A stretch of 64,000 nucleotides of DNA from Mastigamoeba balamuthi (lineage: Eukaryota; Evosea; Mastigamoebida; Mastigamoebidae). Position numbers and translations under genes: made by a program. The stretch is taken from the NCBI GenBank assembly GCA_902651635.1, contig CACRSC010000001.1, forward strand, positions 66,733 through 130,732, in the 5' to 3' direction. This document shows, one piece after another, positions 12,201-23,790 of this stretch. Numbering within the stretch: the first letter of the stretch is position 1; each line of letters starts with the position of its first letter. The notes under the pieces are model-generated. The model was not told where the DNA came from, did no database searches, and saw nothing but the letters and a program-made list of their open reading frames with translations.

Positions 12201-13898
12201 GCTGCACAACGACATCATGAGGGCCTGCTTCAGATGCCACAAGGGCTACGAAGTCAAAACAGAAGGTGCGCAACAGTGCTCACTGGGTCTCACACTCATA
12301 TTTCGCAGGAGATGCATTTATGCTGGCCTTCCAATCGCCTCTCGATGCTCTTCTGTTCTGTCAGGAGGCTCAGCACCTGTTGCTGAGTGCCAAATGGGAC
12401 CCGTTGCTTCTCACGCAAGAGTGCTGCTCAGAGGTGTTCTCGAATGGTGCCCTGTCATTCCGAGGTGTCCGTGTGCGGATGGGGATTCACTTTGGGGACG
12501 TGGACGCTGAGCCTAATGGAAAAGCAATGGACTACTTCGGGCCCACTGTGAACAAGGCAGCACGTGTTGCAGGGTTGGCACACGGCGGACAGATCTTCGT
12601 CAGCCGTTCTGCGAGGAAAGAGATCGAGAGAATGCTGCCAGAAGAGGCGGCTAGTAGCTTGCCAGTACTAGTGGATGTTGGATCATTCAAACTGAAGGGG
12701 ATCGCGGAGGAGGAACTTATCAGTGAGGTCGTGCTGAACGGTCTCAACAGGACCTTCGGTTCAGTCCAGAGTAATACTGCTGCCAGCATTGTGGTGGCCC
12801 AGTCAAATGAGAGTGTCTCCGATGGTGACATTCAGGACATGCTGGAGAAGTTCAGTGTGAATGACCGGCGACGGCCATCATGGGCAATCAATCCTGCGGA
12901 GGTCACAATAGCCAAGACCCAGATTGGTCGTGGTAACTTCGGGGCAGTGTACAGAGGGTTTAATTGACTGACAAAATGATGAACTCACCCAAAATGCAGT
13001 GAATTCAGAGGAGAAGTTGTTGCGGTGAAAAAGTTTCACCAGCAGACACTCAACCACGAGACATTGATTGAGTTGCAGAGGCAATTCAAGGAAATTACTG
13101 TGCTATCTGGCCTGCGGCACCCCTCCATTGTTCTTTTCGTGAGTATTCCCTCTTCCTATTACACAGGAGTGTCTAATAGCCATTCGAACAGATGGGAGCA
13201 TCAATTGATCCCAACAATATGTTCATGTACGGTTTTTGACTGGTGAATGCTCATCAGTGGTAGAATTACTGAGTGGATGGATGGGGGAAGCTTGAAGGAT
13301 GCCATCGCGAATAGCCCCATTGACTATGCAAAGGCAGTCACAATACTGACATCAGTGTGTCGAGGGATGATGTGAGTTTTTCATTCTCTTTTCGCAGCTC
13401 ATGGGCGACAGCTACATTCACGCATCGGGGTTGATCCACCGAGACCTCAAAGCTTCGAACATCCTTGTCAACAAGAAGTGGGACGTCAAGATCACTGGTA
13501 CGGCCATATCCACTTGTCGTGTGATGGCCTCACCAGGTCGCACAGACTTTGGGCTGTCAGCCATCAAGAACGCCAACAGGACCATGACGGTGTGCGGCAC
13601 TGTGGCCTGGATGGCCCCCGAGATCCTGCAGAAGGGCCACTTCTCCGAGATGAGCGACGTGTACGCGTTTGGGATGGTGATGTACGAGGTCATGACTCGC
13701 CACAGCCCCTTCAACGGCGTTCCTGTGATGTCGCTGGTTCCTCGGATTCTGAGTGGCCAGCGACCCGCCATCCCCGACAACACCAAGGGCTACAGTGCAG
13801 CGTTCGTCTCGCTGATGCAGTCGACGTGGAGCAGTCTTCCTGAGGAAAGAGCCACGTTCGTTCGCATCAGCGCAGGCCTGGCAGATATGACATCATAA
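6268..13898 (+). CDS. Receptor kinase-cyclase-kinase, copy B (two frame breaks)
   Basis: Tandem paralogue of the upstream receptor, complete at the 5' end. It starts with a signal peptide (MHHCATVAATILAVSSLSLA), then LamG, Cys-rich modules, a PSI-like knot, LamG (8085-8750), Cys modules, a PSI-like knot (about 9262-9357), LamG (9370-10040), Cys modules, PSI-like knot, membrane helix (about 10898-10975), TKL kinase, cyclase domain (12110-12760) and second TKL kinase. Catalytic motifs of both kinases and of the cyclase are intact. First exons: 6268-6966, 7029-8762, 8813-11256. Two faults stand out. Near 6400-6425 the LamG frame changes and about 40 residues present in the sister folds are missing. 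At about 10505-10520 a deletion of roughly 375 nt relative to copy A joins two Cys modules out of frame. Either could be an assembly error; if real, the product would stop before the membrane helix. Confidence 0.8.
11257..11309 (+). other. GC-AG intron (receptor copy B)
   Basis: Same position, length and donor (G|GCACGT) as in copy A, with only a few base differences. It lies in a tract of near identity between the two copies, so it is not an independent example. Confidence 0.8.
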
Positions 13899-13983
13899 AA
13901 GTAGAGTACACCTCGCCTACGATAAGATCCAAGAGAAGATTGCGTTGTGAATCTTTTAAATCAGATTCTCTGAGTATCGGCGG

Positions 13984-15478
13984 ATGCCGTTCGCTCTTGT
14001 CGTGGGCTCGGGGCCCACCGCGAGCGACGCGGAGCGCGACGCCATCGCAGACGCCTCGGCGCGCCTCGCTGAGCTCGCGTTCTCCCAGCACCCGCGCGAA
14101 CGCTCCTGCGTGCTGTGCGCGTCGGGCGCCCCTCCGCAGTCGCGCCAGCCATCGGAGGACCTCCGGCGCACCGCCTCGCGCGCCGCCCTCTCCAAGGACC
14201 CCTTCGACCTCCCCGCCGCCCTCTCCACGTACGGGCATGTGAGAGAGGGAATTCTGCCACGTCATTGATGACGTTGACGGAATAATTCTGACGGCATGTT
14301 GGGTTGTTACTTTTTTTGTTTTTGCTGCTGCCCTCCCCGCGCGCAGGCTGTGCGCGTGCGCCCCGGAGAGCGAGGCGTGGACTGTGGTGGTCGTGCTGTG
14401 CGCGTGCGGGTCTCTGCAGTGCAACGGCCTCGACGTGCGGCTGTGCCTCGCGGCCTCGATGGACCGCTGCCGCGTGCACTGCGCGGTCCTCGGCCCGCCC
14501 GACTCCCCCGCGTCGCAGTGCTGCGCCGCCCTCAGCCGCCGCACCGGCGGCGAGTACTGGGGCGAGACGTCGTGCCACACGTTCACGCCCGGGGTGCTGT
14601 CGCTGGGCTCGCGGCGCCTGAGCCCCTGGCGGGGCACGCTCGCGCTCGGGCACCTCACGGCGCACGTCAGGCTGCGGCCAGACCCCGCCCTGAGCCTCTT
14701 CCGCGTGGCCGCCTCGTGCCCGTCGATACCCACGTCGCTGCCGCCGTCGCTCTCGGTCGTGGGGTTCGTCCCCGCGGGCGCCATGCCGTGCCCCGTGGCC
14801 CTCGTGCAGATGGCCATGTACGCCCCCGACGCCCCCGAGGCGCCGCCCGCGTCCTCCTCCCCGCGCTCGCCGCCGCAGCCCCCGCAGCCCGCGCAGCAGC
14901 AGCAGCAGCAGCCGCTGCTCTCTGTGCTGCACCAGGTGCTGTGGACCGAGCGCATGTGCGCGCTCGTGGCGCTGGGCCCCGAGTGGCGCGGCTCCGTCAA
15001 CAGCGCCGGCGGGGTGCTGACGCTGACCGTGCTGCCGCCCGGGTGCAGCGTCCCGGGCCTCGGCCCCGTGCACGAGCTGCAGCCGCTCTCCTCGTTCTCG
15101 CCCGACGCCGCTGCGACGCCTGTGCAGTTGCCCGGCGTCGTGCAGTTCCTGCCGGCGGTGCAGGCGGGGGGGCTGGCGGAGGAGAGGCCCGTGCCCTCTG
15201 TGTCGAGCGCGAGGCTCCGGACGCTGTTCGGCCACGTCAAGACCGCCGCGCCCGGGCTGCACAAGGGAAGCCTGCCCGAGCTCCGCGAGGTCTTCGCGAG
15301 GGCCAGGGAGAGCGCGAGCGCGTTCCACGACCCGTCGTTCTCGCTGGAGCTCGCGGAGCTGGCGACGAGGTGGGCCGAGAGGCAGCAGGCCGACGGCGCC
15401 CAGGGCTCGCAGCAGTGGGCGCCCATCCTGCTCTCGCAGGCCGCGGACCTCAAGGCCGCCCCCCTCCAGAGCACCTAG
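13984..15478 (+). CDS. Unrecognised protein, about 458 residues
   Basis: Two exons are predicted (13984-14228 and 14347-15478), joined through donor AC|GTACGG and acceptor CGCGCAG; the sum is in frame and gives about 458 residues. The protein starts MPFALVVGSG. The middle is rich in Cys, Leu and Val (VVVVLCACGSLQC) without a clear membrane helix. A Pro/Gln linker with six Gln lies near 14895-14915. The C-terminal third contains ELREVFARARESAS and may form helices. I recognise no family. Codon bias strongly supports coding. It starts only 85 bases after receptor copy B ends, and the PP2C gene follows on the same strand. Confidence 0.6.
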
Positions 15479-15677
15479 GCGGGGGGGCAGTCAGCCCGCT
15501 GGCTGGCCCTCCCGAGTAGGTTGTTGTCCGCTGCCAACGGCAAACCCGTTTTGTTTTTCCTCAGCAGTTGGACAGTTTGGAATTAGGCGGGGCGGGGCTG
15601 GAGATATGCGCATCAGGAAGATATCTCTCTGCGTGGCAGTCAGTGCAAAATTAACTTGAAACCCTCTAGCACACAAA

Positions 15678-17064
15678 ATGCCGCTTTCGGTTGCGGTTGG
15701 GGCGCACCAGTCGCAGGGCGAGTGCTCCTACCAGGAGGACCGCTACCTCCACCTCAGCCCCTACGCAGTGCCCGCTTCCCCTCCCCCTGCGCCCGGCCTG
15801 CTCCTCACAAGACGCGCTGGACTCGTCAGAACGGGGCGCTGTTCTTCGCTGGCGTCTTCGACGGGCACAGCGGGCCGCGTGCGGCCGACTACGCGCGCAA
15901 GCACCTCGCGCGCGACCTGGCCGCGCACGACCTCTTCGGCCGCGACATGCGCGCCGCGATGGCCGAGGCCATGGCCGCCGTCGACCGCCGCTTCCTCGCC
16001 AAGCTGGCCGACGGCGGCAGCACCGCCGTCATGGCCGTCGCGGCGCCCGTGGCCCCCGCGGCCCCCGCGCGCTGGCGGCTCAGCGTCGGCAACGCCGGCG
16101 ACTCGCGCTGCGTCCTGGGCACGCGCGAGGGGGCCGCCGTGGCGATGAGCGCCGACCACAAGCCCGACGCGCCGGGCGAGCGCGCCCGCATCGAGGCCTC
16201 CGGTGGGGACGACTCGCCCCCGCTGCCTCTCTCCCTATCGGAATTCAGGGTGTGGGCAGGGGGGGGGTTGTCGTGTTGTCGCGTCTCTCTTCCTTTTTTC
16301 CCCCACCGCCACCGAGAGCCGTGGGAGGCGCTGGAGTGAGGGGCGGGTGAGCGAGAGAGGGGTGGGGACAATGGGGCGGCCGTTTGGCCTGCTCCTGTCG
16401 TGTCATTTCTTATTCCGCGTTTGTGTGTGCATCTGTGTTACATCCGTTTTCTTTCCTCGCCCCTTCTCAGTCCGCGCGGAATACTGTGGCGGGCGCAGTG
16501 ACTGGCTGTGTCAAGCAGTTCGAGTGCGGGTTTTGTGCCGCGCGCGCCTGGGTCAGTTGATTTGTGTTGCAGTTGCAGCGAGTTACATCTTGTTTCCTTT
16601 TGATTGCGCAGGCAATTACTGCAGTCCTCGCATGCTGACGGGGTCCCTCCCTCCCGGCACCCGCAGGGCACACGGTGGAGGAGCAGGTGGTGCTCGAGGC
16701 CGGCAAGAGAGTGAAGATTGCACGGATCGACGGGCAGGTCGCGTGCTCGCGCGGCCTGGGCGACGCGGACTTCAAGGACTACGGCCTGGAGCCCGCCGAG
16801 CAGGCCATCAGCTGCGTCCCCGACGTCCGCGAGCGCGACCTCGACGCCGCGACCGACTGGTTCCTCATCCTCGGCTGCGACGGCCTCTGGGACGTCGTCA
16901 GCTCCGAGGACGCCGTCAAGTACGTTGCCGCCAGGCTGCCCAAGGGCCCCGCGACGAACGCGGACGCCGAGTCCGCTGCCAAGGCGCTGGTTGTGTACGC
17001 GACCAAGGAGCACGGGAGCGCCGACAACACGACCGCGGTGGTCGTCGTGTTCAACTGGAGCTGA
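15678..17064 (+). CDS. PP2C (PPM) Ser/Thr phosphatase
   Basis: A metal-dependent PPM phosphatase, probably cytosolic or nuclear. Exons 15678-15767, 15812-16202 and 16667-17064 give 292 residues in frame, so it is close to a bare catalytic domain. Motifs in order: QEDRY (metal-binding Asp), FAGVFDGHSG, DGGSTAV, VGNAGDSR, SADHKP, ACSRGLGD, LGCDGLWDV (metal-binding Asp) and DNTTAVVV. All the key acidic residues are present, so it should be active. The last intron, about 464 nt, is long for this region and AT-richer than the exons. The start is the first ATG in good context, directly before the conserved N-terminus. The substrate is unknown. Confidence 0.9.
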
Positions 17065-17331
17065 TGGGAAGGGCCGGAGACGAGTGGCGAGGGCGCACTC
17101 CCTGCGCGGGGCACAGCTGTGGGCAGCCTCCTCTCTCGTGAGAGAGGAGCGACCATTCCCCTGCCCCGGGGAGGGTGCTCTCGTCCCCCTATAGCGTTAC
17201 TGTCGTGACTCAGGGCAGGAGAAGGAACAGCTGGAGAAGAAACCAAAGCGGATATTTGTCGATAGATAGCACCGGCGCGCCCCGCCCGCAATCAATTGAA
17301 AACAGAAAAAACAAGACCAACGGGTGGACCC

Positions 17332-18707
17332 TTATAGGCGCGGACGCTTGGAGAGGGGCTCGGCGATCGGTGCGGTGGTGAGGGCGATGGGGGGCGACGC
17401 CCTCTTGGGCGAGCCCCTCGTCGGGCTGCCCGTGGGCACCTTGAACGGCGACCCAGGCGGCGACCCCGCCGGCATCGCCTGTGCCTTGAGTACCAGGGGC
17501 ACCGGCAGGATCACCGCCCTCGCAGTGGCAACCATGCTGGCCGCCGGCGACGGCTGCGCTGCTGTCCCCGCCTCTGCCTTGACCGCCTGGGCCCGCGCTG
17601 CGTGGGCCTCGGCCTCAGCCTTGGCCGCCTGGGCGCGTGCTGCCTCGACAGCCCTGACGATATCGGCCCGCACTGCTGCCTGGGCCTCGACCTCGGCCCT
17701 GTCCATCTGCGCACGCTGGGCCTGGTCCTCGGCCTCTGCCATGGCGATCCGCGCCCGCACTGCCTCTGTCTTGGCCCGGGCACGCGCTGCCTGGGCCTGG
17801 GCCTCGGCCTTGATGCCCGAGAGTGTCCGCATGGCCTGCAGCATCCGGATGCCCTCCAGGGCCGCGGGGTCCTCCTCCCTGGCAGCGGCCGCGGGGTCCT
17901 CCTTGACCTCGGAGCCACCGAAGAAGCGGTCCAGCCCCCGGGTCTTGCGGATCTCGCTCAGCGGCCGCACGCACTCGGACGACGTCGCCGAGCTGTTGAC
18001 GGCGTCGCCGACCTCGTACCACTCGAGCACGTCAGAGGCCGCCGACAGCGAGCGGGCGCCCGGGGGCAGCAGGGCCTCGCCCTCCTTGCCGTCGTCCTCG
18101 GCGGCCCCGAGCGGCCGCCCGTCGAGCCACCGCTCCACGTCATCGTCGCCGCCGAGTATCACCGGCATGCGCTCGTGCAGCCACGCCAGGTCGTCCGTCA
18201 CCGGCCTCGTGACGATAACGTACGTCTGCTCCTTCGGGTCTGCTCCCCCCGCGCACGGGTTTTTATGTTGGAATTCGGTGCAGGAAATTCGGAATTGCGT
18301 CAAAAAAGGGGAGACGCCCTCGGACCGTAGAGGCCTGCGAGGAGCAGGAGCTTCAGGGGGTCCTTGGGGCGCAGGAAGTAGGGCCTGCCCTTGGCGTTCC
18401 ACTCGAAGAAGCCCTGCGTGACGACGGCGCACCTGCACGTCGACCCCGAGTACGAGCGCCACGCGGCCTTGCCCAGGCCCTCGGCGCGCGCGTTGATGAC
18501 CACGCGGCCCGAGCGCTCCATGCCCCAGCGCATGGTGGCGAGCGCGCACCGCGGGGCGGCAGACGCGGCGCGCAGGAGCACCGGCTGGTAGTCGCGTGGG
18601 CGCACGTTGTACGACGGGCGGTACCGCTCGCTGCGGTCAAAGGCGGCCGCCTTGGAGCGGAGCAGGATCTCGTCCGGGGAGAGGGCGCAGGCGCTGCGAC
18701 CGCACAT
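17332..18707 (-). CDS. HMCES: HMCES/SRAP abasic-site DNA-protein crosslinker
   Basis: SRAP-family protein (eukaryotic HMCES, bacterial YedK), which bonds covalently to abasic sites in single-stranded DNA. The catalytic Cys2 follows the initiator Met (MCGRSACAL), which fixes the start. Other signatures are YNVRP, WGME, INARAE (catalytic Glu), GFFEW, AGLY and HERMPVIL (active-site His). Exons 18707-18326 and 18239-17332 give 429 residues. The SRAP domain takes about the first 235. It is followed by an extended Ala/Glu/Arg/Gln-rich helical tail (about residues 290-385; e.g. RARIAMAEAEDQAQR), then a Pro/Thr-rich end closing with KRPRL. The long helical tail is not part of the usual family fold. 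The gene diverges from CEBPZ across about 865 nt. Confidence 0.92.
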
Positions 18708-19572
18708 TTGTGGTGGTGGAGAGCCGGTGGCGGGGGGTTGGGATGGCGCGGGGGAGTGCGGGATGGGCGCGAGCCGCAGGGGTTATGGGGGTCAGACTGG
18801 AGGACTTTTTGAAAAATGGGTTTCGGGATATCGGGGAAGCGCGCGATTTAAATCGAGATTTCTGGAATGCTACAGGAACGGGACGGCGGGCCTCAATTGA
18901 GGTGCCCTCTGGGGTCCCCTCTGAGCGACCGATCCGAACAGGCACCAGCTGCAAAGCCTTGCCGAGACGTCCGAAAGAGCCTCCACGCCGGCTGCATAAT
19001 TCCCAGTTTGCCGCTTGCTGCCCGCCGCTAAGCTCTGCCCCGGAAGTATCGGCACACACGCATCGCAGGCAGAGTCGCCCAGAGGAGAGCACGCAGGCTG
19101 CCGTAGGACACGCCCGGGTGTGTTCTGGCCCTAAAGCTGCGCACTCGCTGCTTCTGCCGTTGCTGCTGTGCTTGGCGGCGGGCCCCACGTATAAAGCCAG
19201 CACAACTGTCGGCGGGCGCGGGCGGCACAGTTGTATTTGGCTCTCTTGGCGCGGCGCAGCCCCCAAAGCGTCACCCGCACGGCGCACCTCGCGCCCTGTG
19301 CTCCTCGGGGTCCGCGTGGTGACTTGGGAGACGCCGCCGTTGGAGAGCAACAGTTGGGTAGGGCAAGGGGTGTTGGGGGATCGTTGGCCTGGCAGTCCCG
19401 ACTGGGCGACCGCTGCTCCATGGTGGCCTCACGCACGTTATACCAGAACAATTGTGACTTGCTACAACGACCGATTCCACGTATCCTGGATTCACAGCCA
19501 GATACCTGAGGAAAATCGCAAATGACATCAGCACGTAAAGATATTCGCCCGCAGATTCTATAGCCTGTCGAG
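18708..19572. promoter_or_regulatory. Divergent intergenic region, HMCES / CEBPZ
   Basis: About 865 nt lie between two divergently transcribed starts and should hold both promoters. I see open frames on both strands, but none has recognisable protein content or splice continuity. No tRNA-like fold or long repeat was seen. Confidence 0.4.
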
Positions 19573-22500
19573 ATGGTGCGCTGGTGGGACGAGGCCCCGG
19601 AGGAGATCCCCCGCAAGCAGGCGCGTGCGGGCAGCGAGTCCGTCCAGGACCGCAAGCTCTACGACAAGCAGTACCGCGAGGCGAGCCAGCTGCTCGAGGA
19701 TGAGGCCCTCAAATCCCAGAGTACGCCGGATCTCTCCTCATCTTCTTCCCTCGCTCTCCGCCGGACTGACCGGTCGACTCGACGCGTCTCCCGCCCCGTG
19801 CGTGCGGTTCCGGCGCGTCTGGACGCGGCTGCAGCGAGGAAGGGCAGGAACGGGGACATCATGTGGCTGCAGTCGCTGCAGAAGGGCGGCACGCTGAGCG
19901 ACCGCACGGCCGCGCTCACGCTGCTCGTCCGCCAGGCTCCCCTGCACAGGTGCACCCCATCCACCACCTTCGGAGCACGCACGGCGCAACGTCTCCAGGC
20001 CGGGGCAGCGCCTGCGCACGCGGAATCGTCGGGACGCGGTGTAAACTGACGTGTTACGCGGCGCGACCTCAGGCTCAAGTCGCTGGAGCAGCTGATCGGG
20101 ATGGCGAAGAAGAGGGCCAAGCACGAGGTGCAGGTGGCCATGGACGCCCTCAAGGACCTCTTCCTGACCAACCTGCTGCCCCCCGACGCCCCCTGAGGCA
20201 CGCCCCGGGCCAAGCCGCGACTGCGGACCCCCCAACGCGCGCGTTGACTGACGGCCGCTGCGTCCTGTCCCCTCCCCTCCCCTTGCCCTCCCTGCACACC
20301 ACCACAGGTTCTTCTACGAGCAGCCCTGCTCGAGCCCCAAGGCGACCAAGGAGCACATGATGTACTGGGCCTTCGAGGACACGCTCAAGCGCCTCTACAC
20401 CGACTTCCTCGGCGTCCTCGAGGTCAGGCCACCCACGCCCCGTAGGCGGCTGCCTGGCGCAAGCTAGGCAGTTGCTGCGATTGCCTGGCCGGCCAGCGCC
20501 CCTAACAGCTGCTCCCCTCTCCAATGCACGGCCGCGCAGGCGGCGTCGAAGGACGCGCTGACCAAGGTGAAGGAGACGGCCGTCAGGGCGCTGGCTGAGC
20601 TGCTGAGGGAGAAGCCCGAGCAGCGCTCCAGGATCTTCGGCCTGCTCGTCAACAAGCTCGTGCGCAGATATCATCCCCGCCCGCGTCTCAGGACGGGTCT
20701 CACCGGCTTCTGGGGGGGGCCGCGCGAGCGCAGGGAGACACGGAGAAGCGCATCTGCGGCATCGTGAGCAAGGGGCTGTGCGAGATTGTGCTGAGCCACA
20801 AGTCGATGAAGCCCGTCGTCATCGACGAGACGGAGCGGTTCCTGCTGCGGAAGAACCTGCCCTCGCGCTCGCAGTACTACGCGCTGCTGGTGCTCAACCA
20901 GATCATGTTCGCCAAGGACGAGGGCGCCCTCGCCGCGAGGCTCGTCAGCGTCTACCTGGCGTTCTTCAGGTGCCACCGCTCCGCCAAATGAAACTGATTG
21001 ATATTCGATGGCCAACTCAAAACTCACATTGAAACTTGTTTGTTCTCCGCGCTGCAGGGCCGCGAGCACACCCAAGGACACGAAGGAGAAGAAGGAGGCG
21101 AAGAAGGGCAGCGACGCCAAGGCGGACATGGACTCGAAGGTGCTGTCGGCCATCCTGACGGGCCTGCACAGGGCGTTCCCCTACGCGTCCATCTCGGACG
21201 AGGCGTTCGCGGCGCACGAGGACTCGCTCTTCCACCTCGTCCACAAGTCCAGCTTCAACAAGAGCGTCCAGGCCCTCCAGCTTCTCCTCCAGATCATGAC
21301 CTCGCGCAACGTGCGTTAGAAACCCCTCTCTTTTTTGCGCGGTTTTCTATCAATTGCTTTTTAAACTGCGCAATTTCCCCCCTTTCGTAACTGACGTCTC
21401 TCGCACGCAGGCCGTGTCTGACCGGTTCTACTCGGCCCTGTACGGGAGGGTGATGGCCGAGGACTTGTTCACGTCGAAGAAGCTGGCGACGTTCCTGAAC
21501 CTGCTGTACAAGGCGATCAAGATGGACCCGCTGCACACGCGCGCCGTCGCGTTTATCAAGCGCATGCTGCAGGTCTGCGTCTACTCGCAGCCCAACTTCA
21601 TCATCGGGTTCTTCATCATCCTGTCCGAGATCATCAGGCAGCGCCCGAGGCTCCGCGCGATGCTCAACCCCTCGTGGAAGGGCGACGATGACGACGACGA
21701 CGAGGTGCAGCAGGCCAACTTCGTCGACCTCGACGCGAACCAAAAGCGTAAGTCGTTTTTGCTACCCCCCCCACGACACACGACACCGTTCGAGAACATG
21801 CATACCCTGTTATTCGATACCAAGATGCGCCAAGCGGATGCGTACTCATAATCGGCGGCATTTCCAATGCAGTCGTCGACGGAGTGCAGTCGGGCTCGTA
21901 CTTCCCGATGAAGAGGGACCCGAGGTACACCAACGCCGAGAAGGCGCTGTTCTGGGACGTCGTGCCGTTCACGCGTCACTGCCACCCGACGGTGGTCAAG
22001 TACGCCGAGATGATCCTCGCGGGCGAGCAGATCGACTTCGCCGGCGACCCGCTGCAGAACTTCACGCTGGCCAACTTCCTCGACCGCTTCTCGTTCAAGA
22101 ACCCCAAGCAGAAGTACCAGTCGAGGCGCCGCCACCCCGACGAGGCCTCGGACTCGGAGGACGAGGGCTCCAAGACGCTGTCGACGCAGGACATCCACAA
22201 GCCGAGCTCGTTCAAGAGCAGCGACGTGCTGCCCCCCGTCAACGCCCCGGCGTCGCTGGCGCGCAAGGAGAGCGACATCCCCGTCGAGGAGCGCTTCTTC
22301 CACGAGTTCTTCAAGCTCAAGGGCTCGACCAAGGCCCTCGAGGACGCCAGCAGCACGCGTGGCCGCCGCGGCGCCGACGACTTTGGCGGCGACGACGAGG
22401 GTGAGGACGAGGGCGAGGCCGCAGTCCCCAAGGCGGCCAAGGCCAAGGAAGCGAAGAAGGGCAAGGACGACGACGCCAGCGACGGCGAGTCGGAGCACTC

Positions 22501-22888
22501 GTACAGCGACATCGAGGACGTCAGCGAGGGCGACAGCGTCGCGGCCAGCGACGACGAGGAGGCGCTCGAGCGCATGCTGCTCGACGACCTCAGCGACGCC
22601 GAGAACCCCGACGGCGGCGCGATCGATCTCGAGGCCGGCGCGGACCTCGGCGACCTCGGCGAGCCCGAGGAGGAGGAGGGCGACCTGCAGGGCTCCGCGG
22701 GCGGCCGCTTTGTCGACGCCGAGGAGTTCGACAAGGTGCTGGCCAGCCGCCAGGTCGACGCGAGCGAGGACACGTGGCAGAACAGGAAGATGCGTGGCGG
22801 CGGCAGCGGCGGCCGCGGCCGCGGCAAGCGCCAGTTCTCTGGCAAGGCCGGGCGCGGCTCCCCGGCTGCGAAGAAGAGAAGAGCGTAA
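19573..22888 (+). CDS. CEBPZ: CEBPZ / Noc1 / Mak21 ribosome-assembly factor
   Basis: CBF/Mak21-family protein needed for early 60S assembly in the nucleolus. Predicted exons: 19573-19720, 19835-19949, 20073-20197, 20308-20422, 20540-20659, 20734-20969, 21058-21310, 21411-21747, 21873-22888. Family blocks are clear: GDIMWLQSLQKGGTLSDR near the start, FFYEQPCSSPKATKEHM, RSQYYALLVLNQIM, LLQIMTSRN, RFYSALYGRVM, IKRMLQVCVYSQPNF and YTNAEKALFWDVVPF. An acidic, Lys-rich tail ends KKRRA. The exon sum is one base short of a multiple of three. The shortfall sits in a run of C at about 20189-20193, before LRFFYEQP, where one extra C would give an open frame and a GC donor. The run may be miscalled. Confidence 0.9.
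20198..20307 (+). other. Probable GC-AG intron (CEBPZ)
   Basis: Donor CTGAG|GCACGC, acceptor CCACAG. No usable GT donor exists near the end of the preceding exon. The call assumes one base is missing from the adjacent C run; with it the protein reads PLRFFYEQ, as expected for the family. Confidence 0.5.
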
Positions 22889-23790
22889 AGCACAGCACAC
22901 AAAGAGTAACCTCCTTCCTGCGCCTGCCCTGCTTGTCTCGGGGGCGTCAACGGCACTCTCTAGCACGCACACATACGCACAACTTGCTCGAAGCAGGGGG
23001 AGGGGTATGCGCGATAATACGAATGGCGAATGAAGCACATTCTGCAACTCGTAAATGATCAGCTTGCACATTCACGGTCGCCGACCCCTGGTAGTGCCAC
23101 GGTGCCTGAATCTGCTGAGTGAGCTGTATCTCCTGAATGGAGGGTCTTCGACAGGTCACTGTGTACAGGACCACTTTACTTTGAGCTATTGACTCGGGCA
23201 CACACCACGCAGCCATGCACTCAGGAGTTGCCAAGGACCTGTGCCGCGGGGCCTGCATGACCTCTGCATCCATTGTTGGCTCACATTAAATTGGCGCTGT
23301 CTGCCTGGCTGACGTCTCAAGACATGCCCCCATGTGTAGCTGGCGCCTTGCTCCTGGGCATAGAGAGGTGTGAGGTCATCCACACAACTCGGTATGGCCC
23401 TTTGCCCATGGACAATGCTTCACAACCAGACAGAAATCTGGCCATCCTCACACAGTATGACTTCCAACTCTTCCTACTCCGACCGCCCAATCAAGCATCA
23501 GTAGACTGGACAACCCTGCCGTCTTCCGTATCTCACAGGTGATCCGCAAATTAAACCGAGCAGATACATCGCTGCACCACAACGGCTCTCGTAACGCCTG
23601 CACCTTTGCTGCACAACGGAGCCACACCGCCTCAACTCAGCGAGAAATCAGTCTTTCTGTGGAGGCACTGTGACGAAGCGTGCCTGCTGTTGCTACTTCC
23701 TCGTCTCCATCACCGCGTTTGCGAAAGAAGCGATTGCACACTACCCCCGCTGCGCACGACCGACCAGAGCCAACTCTTAGAAGCCGCACG
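22889..23790. other. Intergenic, no gene recognised
   Basis: About 900 nt between CEBPZ and the lipase. From about 23050 the composition falls towards 50% GC, well below the coding regions. A short open frame at 23273-23542 and one on the other strand at 22947-23273 have no recognisable motif. It may hold a decayed insertion, the lipase promoter, or both; I cannot tell. Confidence 0.35.

Noticed and set aside
13867-15474. A 535-codon open frame on the minus strand
   Set aside because: It lies opposite the better-supported plus-strand gene. High-GC third positions make long antisense frames common here; no motif is seen.
21581-23071. A 496-codon open frame on the minus strand
   Set aside because: It is antisense to the last exon of CEBPZ and shows only low-complexity Ala/Leu/Val sequence.
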